DNA from: Sphingobium fuliginis
Lineage (GTDB): Bacteria; Pseudomonadota; Alphaproteobacteria; Sphingomonadales; Sphingomonadaceae
Length of the DNA: 64,000 nucleotides
Direction: 5' to 3'
NCBI RefSeq assembly: GCF_004152845.1
Contig: NZ_SEON01000001.1
Location: 744,001-808,000, forward strand
In this document: positions 15,986 to 23,875 of the stretch, piece by piece
Layout: each line of letters starts with the position of its first letter
Position numbering within the stretch: the first letter of the stretch is position 1
Made by a program: the position numbers and the translations under genes
Notes under the pieces: model-generated
What the model was told of the DNA's origin: nothing
Database searches by the model: none
The model's input: only the letters and a program-made list of their open reading frames with translations

Positions 15986-17104
15986 GTGTGGTTGGGCAAG
16001 CGTTTAGCGCGTCGCGTAATACTCGCCCTTCTCACCGCCCTCACCCTGATCGCAGCCCCGGCCCATGCGGAGCGGATCAAGGACCTCGGCAATTTCCAGG
16101 GCGTGCGCCCCAACCAGCTGACCGGCTACGGCATCGTCGTCGGCCTGGCGGGCACAGGCGACGACAGCCTGGACTATGCGACGCAGGGCATGAAGGGCGT
16201 CGTCTCGCGCTTCGGTCTGACGCTGCCGCAGGGCATCAACCCGGCGCTCAAGAACGCGGCGGCCGTGCTGGTCACCGCCGACCTGCCCGCCTTCGCCAAG
16301 CCCGGCCAGCGCCTCGACGTCACCGTCTCCGCGCTGGGCAAGGCGAAGTCGCTGCGCGGCGGCACCCTCATCATGACCCCCCTGCGCGGCGCGGATAACG
16401 AAATTTACGGCATGGCGCAGGGCAATCTCGCCGTCGGCGGCCTGGGCGTGTCCGGCGCGGACGGCAGCCAGGTGTCGGTCAACATCCCCTCCGCCGGCCG
16501 CATTCCGGGCGGCGCGACGGTGGAGCGCGCCGTCGCCACCGGCTTCGACACCGCCCCCACCCTCACCTTCAACCTGTCCGAAGCGGACCTCACGACCGCC
16601 CTTCGCGTGGCGGACGGCATCAACCGCACCTATGGCGACCATCGCGCCAAGGCCGTGGACGCCGTGTCGATCACCATCGACGCCGCGCCGGGCGCCACCG
16701 ACCGCATCATGATGATGGGCATGATCGAGAATATCGAGATTTCGCCCGCCGACGCCCCGGCCAAGGTGATCGTCAACGCCCGCACCGGCACCGTCGTCAT
16801 CAACGGCGCGGTGAAGATCCATCCCGCCGCCATCGCGCACGGGAAAATCACCGTCAGCGTCAACGAATCCCCCCGCATCGTCCAGCCCGCCCCCTTCTCG
16901 CAAGGGCAGACGGCGGTGGAGCAATCCAGTTCGATTTCGATCGATCAGGAAAAGAAACCGATGATTAATTTTAAAGGTGGAGCCTCTCTGGCCGATATAG
17001 TCAAAGCGGTGAACGCCATCGGCGCCTCCCCCGCGGACATGGTCGCGATCCTCGAAGCGCTCAAGCAGGCAGGCGCGCTCAAGGCTGAACTGGTGGTGTT
17101 GTGA
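15986..17104 (+). CDS. flgI: Flagellar P-ring protein FlgI
   Basis: FlgI forms the periplasmic P-ring. From GTG 15986 the product is 372 residues (E. coli 365), with a signal peptide (KRLARRVILALLTALTLIAA, cleaved after PAHA). It has the conserved mature start RIKDLGNFQGVRPNQLTGYG. GIVVGLAGTGD, NAAAVLVTADLPAF and VNARTGTVVINGAVKI also fit the family. The frame stays open to ATG 15851, overlapping the flgH stop, but those extra 45 residues are mostly the translated palindromic repeat, so the shorter start is preferred. The ribosome site is weak for either start. The stop overlaps the next gene. Confidence 0.92.
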   Translation: MWLGKRLARRVILALLTALTLIAAPAHAERIKDLGNFQGVRPNQLTGYGIVVGLAGTGDDSLDYATQGMKGVVSRFGLTLPQGINPALKNAAAVLVTADLPAFAKPGQRLDVTVSALGKAKSLRGGTLIMTPLRGADNEIYGMAQGNLAVGGLGVSGADGSQVSVNIPSAGRIPGGATVERAVATGFDTAPTLTFNLSEADLTTALRVADGINRTYGDHRAKAVDAVSITIDAAPGATDRIMMMGMIENIEISPADAPAKVIVNARTGTVVINGAVKIHPAAIAHGKITVSVNESPRIVQPAPFSQGQTAVEQSSSISIDQEKKPMINFKGGASLADIVKAVNAIGASPADMVAILEALKQAGALKAELVVL

Positions 17105-17418
17105 TGCGGATTGGTGCGACTTCGGAAACGACGGCTCCGCCGGGCGGAACGCAGGACAGGGCCGCGCTGCAAAAGGCGGCGCAGCAGTTCGAGGCGATCT
17201 TCCTGCGCCAGATGATGGGCGCGATGCGCTCGGCCAGCCTGGCGGAGGGCATCAGCGATTCCAGCGCCACCGACCAGTTCCGCGACATGGCCGACGCCCG
17301 CACCGCCGACAGCATGGCGAGCCACGGCACGCTGGGCATAGCGGAGATGCTGATGCGCCAGTTCGGCGCCAAAGCCGTCGCGCCTGCCAGCGCAAATGCC
17401 GCGGATAAGGCCGAATGA
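17104..17418 (+). CDS. Rod-binding protein (FlgJ N-terminal type)
   Basis: This 104-residue protein corresponds to the N-terminal rod-scaffolding half of FlgJ, with QQFEAIFLRQMMGAMRSASL followed by DQFRDMADARTADSMASHGT and GIAEMLMRQF. The C-terminal muramidase domain of enteric FlgJ is absent, and a separate lytic transglycosylase is encoded at 7310-8155. It overlaps flgI upstream (TGATG) and flgK downstream (ATGA), so translation is coupled through the series. Confidence 0.92.
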   Translation: MRIGATSETTAPPGGTQDRAALQKAAQQFEAIFLRQMMGAMRSASLAEGISDSSATDQFRDMADARTADSMASHGTLGIAEMLMRQFGAKAVAPASANAADKAE

Positions 17419-18755
17419 GCGACCTCTTCATCATCGGCGCGTCGGGCACCAAGGCCTATCGGACCGCCATGGCCGCGATTTCCGAGAATATCGCCAATGC
17501 CAGCACGGAGGGCTATTCCCGCCGTTCGGTGACGACCATCGAATCCGGTTCGTCCACCGCCACCATGGCCGTCTACATCTCCCGCGCCAATTTCGGCGGG
17601 ACGGAGGTCAAGAGCGTCAACCGCGCGACCGATCCCTATCTCGACGCGACGGTGCGCTACACCAACATGCAGCTTGGCAGCGCGGTCGCGCGGATGCGCT
17701 GGCTGACCGATTCGGAAACGGCGCTCAACGACACGGAAACCGGCATCGGCCAGCTCATGACCGGCATGTTCCAGAACATGGACAAGCTGGCCGCCAGCCC
17801 CACCGACAACTCCCTGCGGGTGACGACGCTGGACAGCATCGGCCGCGTCGCCCAGGCCTTCAACCAGACCTCGGCCGACCTGGTGCAGGTATCCAGCGGC
17901 ATCGCGACCGAGGCGCAGGCTTCGGTGACGACGATCAACCAGGCCCTCTCCGCCCTCGCGGACATCAACAACAGCCTGCTGCGCGCGCAGCCGGGCACAT
18001 CGGCCTATGCGCAACTGCTCGACAGCCGCGACGCGGCATTGGGCACGCTGTCCACCAATCTCAACATCGACATCGGCTTCGGCACGCATGACCAGGCGCA
18101 GGTGACGCTGAACGGCCAGACGCTGGTGCAGGGGAGCAGCGCCACGCCGCTGGCCCTCACCGTCAACACCAACGGCACGCTGGCGCTTGCGACCGGCGGC
18201 AGCACCGCCCTGGCCGCACCGACGAGCGGCACGCTGGGCGGGCTGTTCTCCGCCGCCGGCACGGTGTCGCAGCGCCGCACCAGCCTCGACACGCTGGCGC
18301 AGCAGTTCGTCGCCAATATGAACAACTGGCATGCGCAGGGGCTGACCAACGGCAGTCCGGGCGCGGCGGGCGCGCCGCTGCTGTCCGGAACGACGGCCGC
18401 GACCGTCGCCGCCCTCATCACCGACCCGGCGCAGCTTGCGACCAAGGCCGCCGACGGCACGCCCAACGGCAATCTGCTGACCGTATCGACCGTGCTGCGC
18501 GGCAATGGCAGCGTCGAACAGGGCTGGACCAACCTGATCGCCACCCACGCCAACCTGCTTTCCTCCACCAAGGCGGAGCAGACCACGGCGCAGAACCGCA
18601 GCGACCAGGCCGTGGCCGCCCGCGAAGCGGTAAGCGGCGTCGACCTCGACATGGAGGCGGCCGAACTGCTGCGCATCCAGCAGGCCTATTCGGGCAGCGC
18701 CAAGATCCTTCAGGTCGCGAAGGAAACCGTCGATGCCATTCTGCAGATCATCTGA
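17415..18755 (+). CDS. flgK: Hook-filament junction protein FlgK (HAP1)
   Basis: FlgK forms the first junction layer between hook and filament. The 446-residue product is shorter than E. coli FlgK (547). The conserved N-terminus is present (YRTAMAAISENIANASTEGY followed by SRRSV), and the C-terminal helix has SGVDLDMEAAELLRIQQAYS. The middle is low-complexity, rich in Ala and Thr. flgL follows after 17 bases. Confidence 0.95.
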   Translation: MSDLFIIGASGTKAYRTAMAAISENIANASTEGYSRRSVTTIESGSSTATMAVYISRANFGGTEVKSVNRATDPYLDATVRYTNMQLGSAVARMRWLTDSETALNDTETGIGQLMTGMFQNMDKLAASPTDNSLRVTTLDSIGRVAQAFNQTSADLVQVSSGIATEAQASVTTINQALSALADINNSLLRAQPGTSAYAQLLDSRDAALGTLSTNLNIDIGFGTHDQAQVTLNGQTLVQGSSATPLALTVNTNGTLALATGGSTALAAPTSGTLGGLFSAAGTVSQRRTSLDTLAQQFVANMNNWHAQGLTNGSPGAAGAPLLSGTTAATVAALITDPAQLATKAADGTPNGNLLTVSTVLRGNGSVEQGWTNLIATHANLLSSTKAEQTTAQNRSDQAVAAREAVSGVDLDMEAAELLRIQQAYSGSAKILQVAKETVDAILQII

Positions 18756-18772
18756 ACGGGAGCAACGGGACC

Positions 18773-19618
18773 ATGGTCGGCATCACCAACAAGATCCTTC
18801 TGGCCGAGATTCGCCGTCAGCAGAAATTGTCGCAGGACATCGTCGATGGCCAGACCGCCATCTCGACCGGCCAGACGCTGAACAGGCCGTCGGACGACGC
18901 GCTCGCCTGGGTGCAGGTGTCGGACATCGGCCGGGCGCAGGCGCAACAGGCCGCCTGGCAGTCGAATATCAGCACCGGCACGGCCCGCGCCAACACGGCG
19001 GAGGCCAATCTGGGCGAGATGAACTCCCTGCTGACGCGCGCGCAGGAATTGATGACGCGCGCCCGCAATGGATCGCTCAGCACGACCGACAAGACGGCCA
19101 TCGTCCAGGAAATGACGACGATCCGGTCGACCATCGATTCGCTGTTGAACCAGAAGGATTACAGCGGCGTACCCGCCTTCGACGATGGGCAGAGCGTGCT
19201 GGTCCCGGTCAGCCGCGGCCTCAACCTCGCGGTGGTCGGCACGCGGCAGGAAGTGTCGGAAGGGATCGACGTCAACGGCACGCCGATGACGCTCGACGCC
19301 ATATTGGGCCAGAGCATCGCCGCGCTGCAAAGCGGGACCGACAGCGACGTCGCGGCCGGGCTCGACGCGATCAAGGCGGCCCAGAACCACATCGTCCTGG
19401 AACAGACCAAGCAGGGCGTGCGCAGCGACCGGCTGGACGTGATCGGCACGCGCCTCACCAATGTCGACCTCGACCTCAAGGAACGGCGCGCAGGCCTGGA
19501 ATCGACCGACCTGCAGGATGTGATCTCCTCGGTATCGGCCAAGCTGCTCCAGCTTGAGGCGGCGCAGTCCGCCTTCGCCCGGATCAACCAGCAGACCCTG
19601 TTCGACCTGATCAAATAG
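18773..19618 (+). CDS. flgL: Hook-filament junction protein FlgL (HAP3)
   Basis: FlgL forms the second junction layer and resembles flagellin. The 281-residue product has the flagellin-like N-terminus (TAISTGQTLNRPSDDALAWV) and C-terminal helices (LESTDLQDVISSVSAKLLQL, then EAAQSAFARINQQTLFDLIK). It ends the flgB-to-flgL series; a perfect palindrome lies 29 bases after the stop. No CDS is seen in the 228-base gap to motA. Confidence 0.94.
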   Translation: MVGITNKILLAEIRRQQKLSQDIVDGQTAISTGQTLNRPSDDALAWVQVSDIGRAQAQQAAWQSNISTGTARANTAEANLGEMNSLLTRAQELMTRARNGSLSTTDKTAIVQEMTTIRSTIDSLLNQKDYSGVPAFDDGQSVLVPVSRGLNLAVVGTRQEVSEGIDVNGTPMTLDAILGQSIAALQSGTDSDVAAGLDAIKAAQNHIVLEQTKQGVRSDRLDVIGTRLTNVDLDLKERRAGLESTDLQDVISSVSAKLLQLEAAQSAFARINQQTLFDLIK

Positions 19619-19646
19619 GCGCCTGAAGCGATCCCATGGTCATCAT

Positions 19647-19666
19647 GTTCCTGCCCGGGCAGGAAC
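19647..19666. terminator. Perfect 20-bp palindrome after flgL
   Basis: GTTCCTGCCCGGGCAGGAAC is a perfect palindrome directly downstream of flgL. It is a likely transcript-end hairpin and a member of the TTCCTGC/GCAGGAA repeat family. Confidence 0.55.
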
Positions 19667-19746
19667 ACGCCATGGCTTGGACGAACCTTCCGAAACAGAA
19701 GGATCTTTCGCCCGGAACCATCGCCATCGATTTTTCGGTCGCGCCC

Positions 19747-19773
19747 TAAACCACGGCATCGCCAAGCCGTATT
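19747..19773 (+). promoter_or_regulatory. Candidate sigma-28 (FliA) promoter for motAB
   Basis: TAAA, then exactly 15 bases, then GCCGTATT (consensus TAAA-N15-GCCGATAA). It lies about 75 bases upstream of motA, and motAB is a classical FliA-dependent unit. Confidence 0.5.
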
Positions 19774-19846
19774 AACCAATCGAGAGCGTCTTTCATGCGA
19801 TGCTTCGATCAAGACGGCGCCTTCGGGCAGAATTTCGGGGATAATC

Positions 19847-20710
19847 ATGTTCGCAATCATCGGCCTGGTCGTGCTGCTCGCCATGGTGTTCGGCGGCTTC
19901 ATCTTTACAGGCGGCGACATCGGCCCGGTTCTGCACGCGCTTCCGCACGAAATGATCATCATCGGCGGCGCGGCCGTCGGCGCGCTGATCATCGGCAATT
20001 CGGGCTCGGACCTGAAGGCGCTGGGCGGCGGCCTGGGCAAGGTGTTCAAGGGCCCGAAATACAAGAAGCAGGACTTTCTCGACTGCATCTTCCTCGTCTC
20101 CAAGCTGATGAAGACGCTGCGCGTCGAAGGGCCGGTGGCGCTGGAACCGCATATCGAGGACCCGGCCAGCTCGACCATCTTTTCCGAATATCCGCGCCTG
20201 ATGGGCGACAAGACGCTGATCCACCTGATCAGCGACACGCTGCGTCTGGTGGTCGTCTCCTCCGGCACGCTCGATCCCCATGCGGTCGAGGAAGTCATGG
20301 ATAATGCGCTCAAGACCCATCATCATGAAGCGCTGCGTCCCGCGGACAACCTCCAGGGGCTGGCGGACGCATTGCCTGCCCTCGGCATCGTCGCGGCGGT
20401 GCTGGGCGTGGTGAAGACCATGGGCTCGATCGACCAGCCCCCGGCGATCCTGGGCGGCATGATCGGTTCGGCGCTGGTCGGCACTTTCCTCGGCGTTCTG
20501 CTCGCCTATGGCATGGTCAATCCCTTCGCCAACCGCTGCCGCGCCGTGATCGAGGCGGACGGGTCCATGTACCATGTCGTCAAGCAGATCATCGTCGCCT
20601 CCCTGCACGGCCATCCGCAGCCGCTGGTGATCGAGGCCGCGCGCTCCAGCCTGACCCATGCGAACCAGCCGGCCTTCGCCGAAGTGTTCGACGGCATGCG
20701 GGGCAAATAA
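19847..20710 (+). CDS. motA: Flagellar motor stator protein MotA
   Basis: MotA is the stator subunit surrounding MotB. Together they convert ion flow into rotation. The 287-residue product (E. coli 295) has two N-terminal membrane helices (FAIIGLVVLLAMVFGGFIFT and HEMIIIGGAAVGALIIGN), a large cytoplasmic loop, and two C-terminal helices with ALPALGIVAAVLGVVKTMGS and GTFLGVLLAYGMVNPFANRC. These include the conserved Pro in the third helix. motB follows after 3 bases. A separate smaller MotA-like gene lies at 10164-10838. Confidence 0.96.
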   Translation: MFAIIGLVVLLAMVFGGFIFTGGDIGPVLHALPHEMIIIGGAAVGALIIGNSGSDLKALGGGLGKVFKGPKYKKQDFLDCIFLVSKLMKTLRVEGPVALEPHIEDPASSTIFSEYPRLMGDKTLIHLISDTLRLVVVSSGTLDPHAVEEVMDNALKTHHHEALRPADNLQGLADALPALGIVAAVLGVVKTMGSIDQPPAILGGMIGSALVGTFLGVLLAYGMVNPFANRCRAVIEADGSMYHVVKQIIVASLHGHPQPLVIEAARSSLTHANQPAFAEVFDGMRGK

Positions 20711-20713
20711 GCC

Positions 20714-21769
20714 ATGGCCGAGAAGAAGCGCGGCGCGAACGAGCCCGAACCCAGACCGATCATCGTCAAGAAGATCGTCGTCGACGGTCATGGCGGCCAT
20801 CATGGCGGCGCGTGGAAGGTCGCCTATGCCGACTTCGTGACGGCGATGATGGCCTTCTTCCTGCTGATGTGGCTGCTGGGCGCGACCACGGAAAAGCAGC
20901 GCAAGGGGCTGGCCGACTATTTCACGCCGACCCTGGTGCAGCTCAAGGAAGGTTCGGCCGGGTCGAACGGCATGTTCGGCGGCGACAGCATGACGGCGAA
21001 GGAAAATTATCCGACCACGGGCGGTCAGGGCAATCTCGCCATCACCATCCCGCGCGACGCATCGGGCACGAAGGACCAGGGCGGCAAGGCCACCAAGGCC
21101 GCCGACCGGGTGAAGTTCGAATCGATCAGGAAGGAACTGGAGGCGCGCATGGCCCGCCGCCAGGGCATCCGCAAGCTGCTGAAGAACATCCGCTTCACCG
21201 AAACGCGCGAAGGGCTGCGCATCGACCTGATAGACGAGGCGGACTTCGCGATGTTCGCCATGGGCACCGACCGCCTGCTGCCGCAGGCGCGGGAACTGGT
21301 GAACGAGGTCGCGGCGACAATCCGGACCATGCCCAATCCGCTGATCGTGCGCGGACACACCGACGGCCTGCCATACAGCGCGGGCCAGACGATGAACAAC
21401 TGGATGCTCTCCTCCGCCCGCGCCGAAGCGACGCGCAAGGCGCTCGCCGCCAGCGGCATCGGCAACGACCGCTTCGCCCGGATCGAGGGCGTGGCCGATC
21501 GCGAACCCTTCGCGAAGGGCGACGTCTACGACCCGCGCAACCGGCGCATGTCGATCATCCTGGGGTGGAGCCGCGGCGCGAACGACGGCGATGCGGACGA
21601 ACAACCCGACGCCGAAACCAGGGCCGCGATCAAGGAACGCGACAACCCGATGACCATGGCCCGGACCGAAGCGCGCAAGCTCGACATGGGCGGCACCAGC
21701 CTCCCCGCAGGCGCGCAGTTGATCAACCCGACAGCACCGGGGACGTCGAACAAGCCCGGCAAGCATTGA
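20714..21769 (+). CDS. motB: Flagellar motor stator protein MotB
   Basis: MotB anchors the stator to peptidoglycan and carries the ion-binding Asp. The 351-residue product has the typical N-terminal segment WKVAYADFVTAMMAFFLLMW (Asp in YADF). A plug/linker region follows, then a C-terminal OmpA-type peptidoglycan-binding domain with VRGHTDGLPYSAGQTMNNW and LSSARAEATRKALAASGI. Both helices and domain are intact. It ends the motility region; the next gene rightward has different composition. Confidence 0.96.
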   Translation: MAEKKRGANEPEPRPIIVKKIVVDGHGGHHGGAWKVAYADFVTAMMAFFLLMWLLGATTEKQRKGLADYFTPTLVQLKEGSAGSNGMFGGDSMTAKENYPTTGGQGNLAITIPRDASGTKDQGGKATKAADRVKFESIRKELEARMARRQGIRKLLKNIRFTETREGLRIDLIDEADFAMFAMGTDRLLPQARELVNEVAATIRTMPNPLIVRGHTDGLPYSAGQTMNNWMLSSARAEATRKALAASGIGNDRFARIEGVADREPFAKGDVYDPRNRRMSIILGWSRGANDGDADEQPDAETRAAIKERDNPMTMARTEARKLDMGGTSLPAGAQLINPTAPGTSNKPGKH

Positions 21770-22111
21770 ACCAACCCGGCTGCCTTGGGTGGATTGCGGA
21801 ATGGCGGCTCACGGGAAGGCGTAGGCCGACAGCGGACATTTCACCGTGACGGAAAACCCTGCTGGCGAGGTTGTCGGGCACTTTCGCAATCCGACAGTGA
21901 TTCTCGGACAGTCGGAGGTTCAACACAACCGTGCAAGGTCATCTGCGACGCGATTTCCGCAAAATTACGTGGCGACTGCACAGGAATCATGTAATTGCCG
22001 TCAGGCCCCTCACTCCGGTCGGGAGGCGGATTTCTGACGTTAGCCTCTGCCAAAATGATTTGATAACTGTACTCCTGCTAGTCGAGCGTCGATTTGTCAG
22101 GAGGAACACAG
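21770..22111. other. 342-base intergenic stretch between motB and accessory gene
   Basis: No gene, tRNA or clear terminator was recognised. The right half is more AT-rich than the flagellar genes. AGGAGG at 22099-22104 is the ribosome site of the next gene. The shift in composition marks the edge of an accessory insertion between motB and polA. Confidence 0.5.
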
Positions 22112-23404
22112 ATGGGCGCGGGGCAGTTGATTACGACCAAGCATAGAGGTCTTGATACTGGTTACATTTCCCTGAGGTCCGCTGATGAAGATCTCGCGGC
22201 AAGGCTACCGGAACTTCGCCTGCCCAGAATGAGTGAACAAGCGCGCGCCGCGTTTCGAGCCGTGTTGGCCTATGAAAGGCCACCCGCCAATGGATCAGTC
22301 GCTGACGTGTTACGGCTTGTCGAGGCTCGCGGCTTTTCTGCGCATCCGTGCGACTGGATTCCAGAATATAGCTGGCAATTAGGTGGCAGGCATCCTGCGC
22401 TATATCAGCCTTGGGTCGATTGGTTGTCCGAACAGGGGCTGACCAAATTTCACAAAGGTAACACGCTGACCGCCGAGAATTGCAAACGGTGGAGTAAAGG
22501 GCAGCGTCGTTGGGCACTCATAGAAATGATCCGCAATGGCCGCGACGACGATTTCAGAGCCCTGAAGGATTTCGCATCAACCCAACCCGGATCAATTCGA
22601 GCACAACTTGTCGAAGAAATTGACGCGTGGGGAAGTTTTGTTGGGTGTTATCCATGGCAAACACCGCTGCTGGAATATTTCCTGAATGACCGAGTTGCGG
22701 TCGTCAGAGACATTGCAGCCCATAAACTCGGAAAAATGGGTGCGTTCACAACTGAAGAAGCATATGCGCAAAAGCTGGCCGGCGAACTCATCGTGACAGC
22801 AGATTGTGTAAGATATCGCGAGCCGCCAGAAGCGCACATGATGTTCGTCCATTTCTATAAGGACTTTGCTTGCGTCAACTTCGATGCCCTCGCTGCTGCA
22901 CTGGGCCTTGCGCCGACTGATCTGGCAAGGCGTGCTGATTTAGATGATGTCGGGCAACAGTTGATAAATGTTGCGGCAAGGACAGGCGATGCCGAGGTTC
23001 GCTCAATTCTCGCCACGCGCCTCCTCGATCTGGGCAAGGCGGGAGAGCATATCCCATTGGCCATGTTTCTGGGTGTGGCCCCACCTTCATGGAAAGATGG
23101 GCTGAGAGCAATGTTTGCATCACCATATTGGAACAGCGTGGAAGATTATCTGGGAAGCAAAACCGGGAGTCTTGACAGTGCGATGATGCGAGAATGGCCT
23201 TGTTCTCACTATATTTCGAAGACGGTAATCGCCGAGCTTGAACGGGGCGAATTGCCGGTAAACATGGCGTATGATCCATTGCGTGTTCTGGGCAAAGTCG
23301 TGGACAAGCATGCAGCGGCCGAAGTGCGGGACGAAGCGTTGGCCGCAGGAATGGCACCAGACAACCCCAGATTGACTATGCTGAAGCTCAATCTGGCACT
23401 TTAG
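22112..23404 (+). CDS. Hypothetical helical protein, low-GC accessory gene
   Basis: I do not recognise this protein. ATG 22112 is preceded by a perfect AGGAGG with 7-base spacing and gives 430 residues; a longer frame to a TTG at 22094 is unlikely. It appears largely alpha-helical with helix pairs reminiscent of HEAT-type repeats (for example FLNDRVAVVRDIAAHKLGKM and TGDAEVRSILATRLLDLGKA), with no signal peptide or membrane segment. Aromatic motifs such as CDWIPEYSW and GCYPWQTPLLEYF may be useful for searching. Codon choice (TTA, ATA, AGA) and lower GC differ from neighbours and suggest horizontal acquisition. Confidence 0.75.
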   Translation: MGAGQLITTKHRGLDTGYISLRSADEDLAARLPELRLPRMSEQARAAFRAVLAYERPPANGSVADVLRLVEARGFSAHPCDWIPEYSWQLGGRHPALYQPWVDWLSEQGLTKFHKGNTLTAENCKRWSKGQRRWALIEMIRNGRDDDFRALKDFASTQPGSIRAQLVEEIDAWGSFVGCYPWQTPLLEYFLNDRVAVVRDIAAHKLGKMGAFTTEEAYAQKLAGELIVTADCVRYREPPEAHMMFVHFYKDFACVNFDALAAALGLAPTDLARRADLDDVGQQLINVAARTGDAEVRSILATRLLDLGKAGEHIPLAMFLGVAPPSWKDGLRAMFASPYWNSVEDYLGSKTGSLDSAMMREWPCSHYISKTVIAELERGELPVNMAYDPLRVLGKVVDKHAAAEVRDEALAAGMAPDNPRLTMLKLNLAL

Positions 23405-23875
23405 TCAGCTACTCCAGTCACCAAAAAACTCGCGCCTTCATGGCATCCTATGTACGAAAATCAGGTGTTTTCCTTCAGCGTCCGCTTTGGAGTGCGGCAG
23501 AAAGCCAACCGAGCGACCAGCTGTGGTCGTTTCCAGACGCCACCTCCAGCGCCTGAGTGGCAGCCTTCGATCAGGCGTTACCCGAAAACCACAGAAAGCT
23601 CCAAAAACATCCTATTTCTCCAACAGGGGCCGATCAGGCCTGTCCTATTCCGCACCCGCCCGCTTATCCCACCACCCTCTTTGAAACGTCCGACCCATCC
23701 CCCCTCACGCCCACGCGCGCCCAGGCACGCGCGCGCATACACTGTGAACTTCGGACCAGAAATGACGGATTTCCGCCCTTTCCAACACATCACCCCCGCC
23801 CCGAACCGGGAACCCGCCTCCTACACCGACAACCCCACTGGAGGCGCGCGCCCTAACCCGCTATCCCCTCCCCCC
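23405..23875. other. 471-base non-coding stretch upstream of polA
   Basis: The polA frame is open through most of this region, but the translated sequence is Pro- and Arg-rich and unlike any PolA domain, so I treat it as non-coding leader. It is pyrimidine-rich and contains a GCGCGC-rich patch near 23715-23740. No RNA gene, terminator or convincing promoter was found. Confidence 0.45.

Noticed and set aside
23450..23875. Extended N-terminus of DNA polymerase I
   Set aside because: The extra 142 residues are Pro/Arg-rich, unlike any PolA domain, and the start at 23876 gives the standard length.
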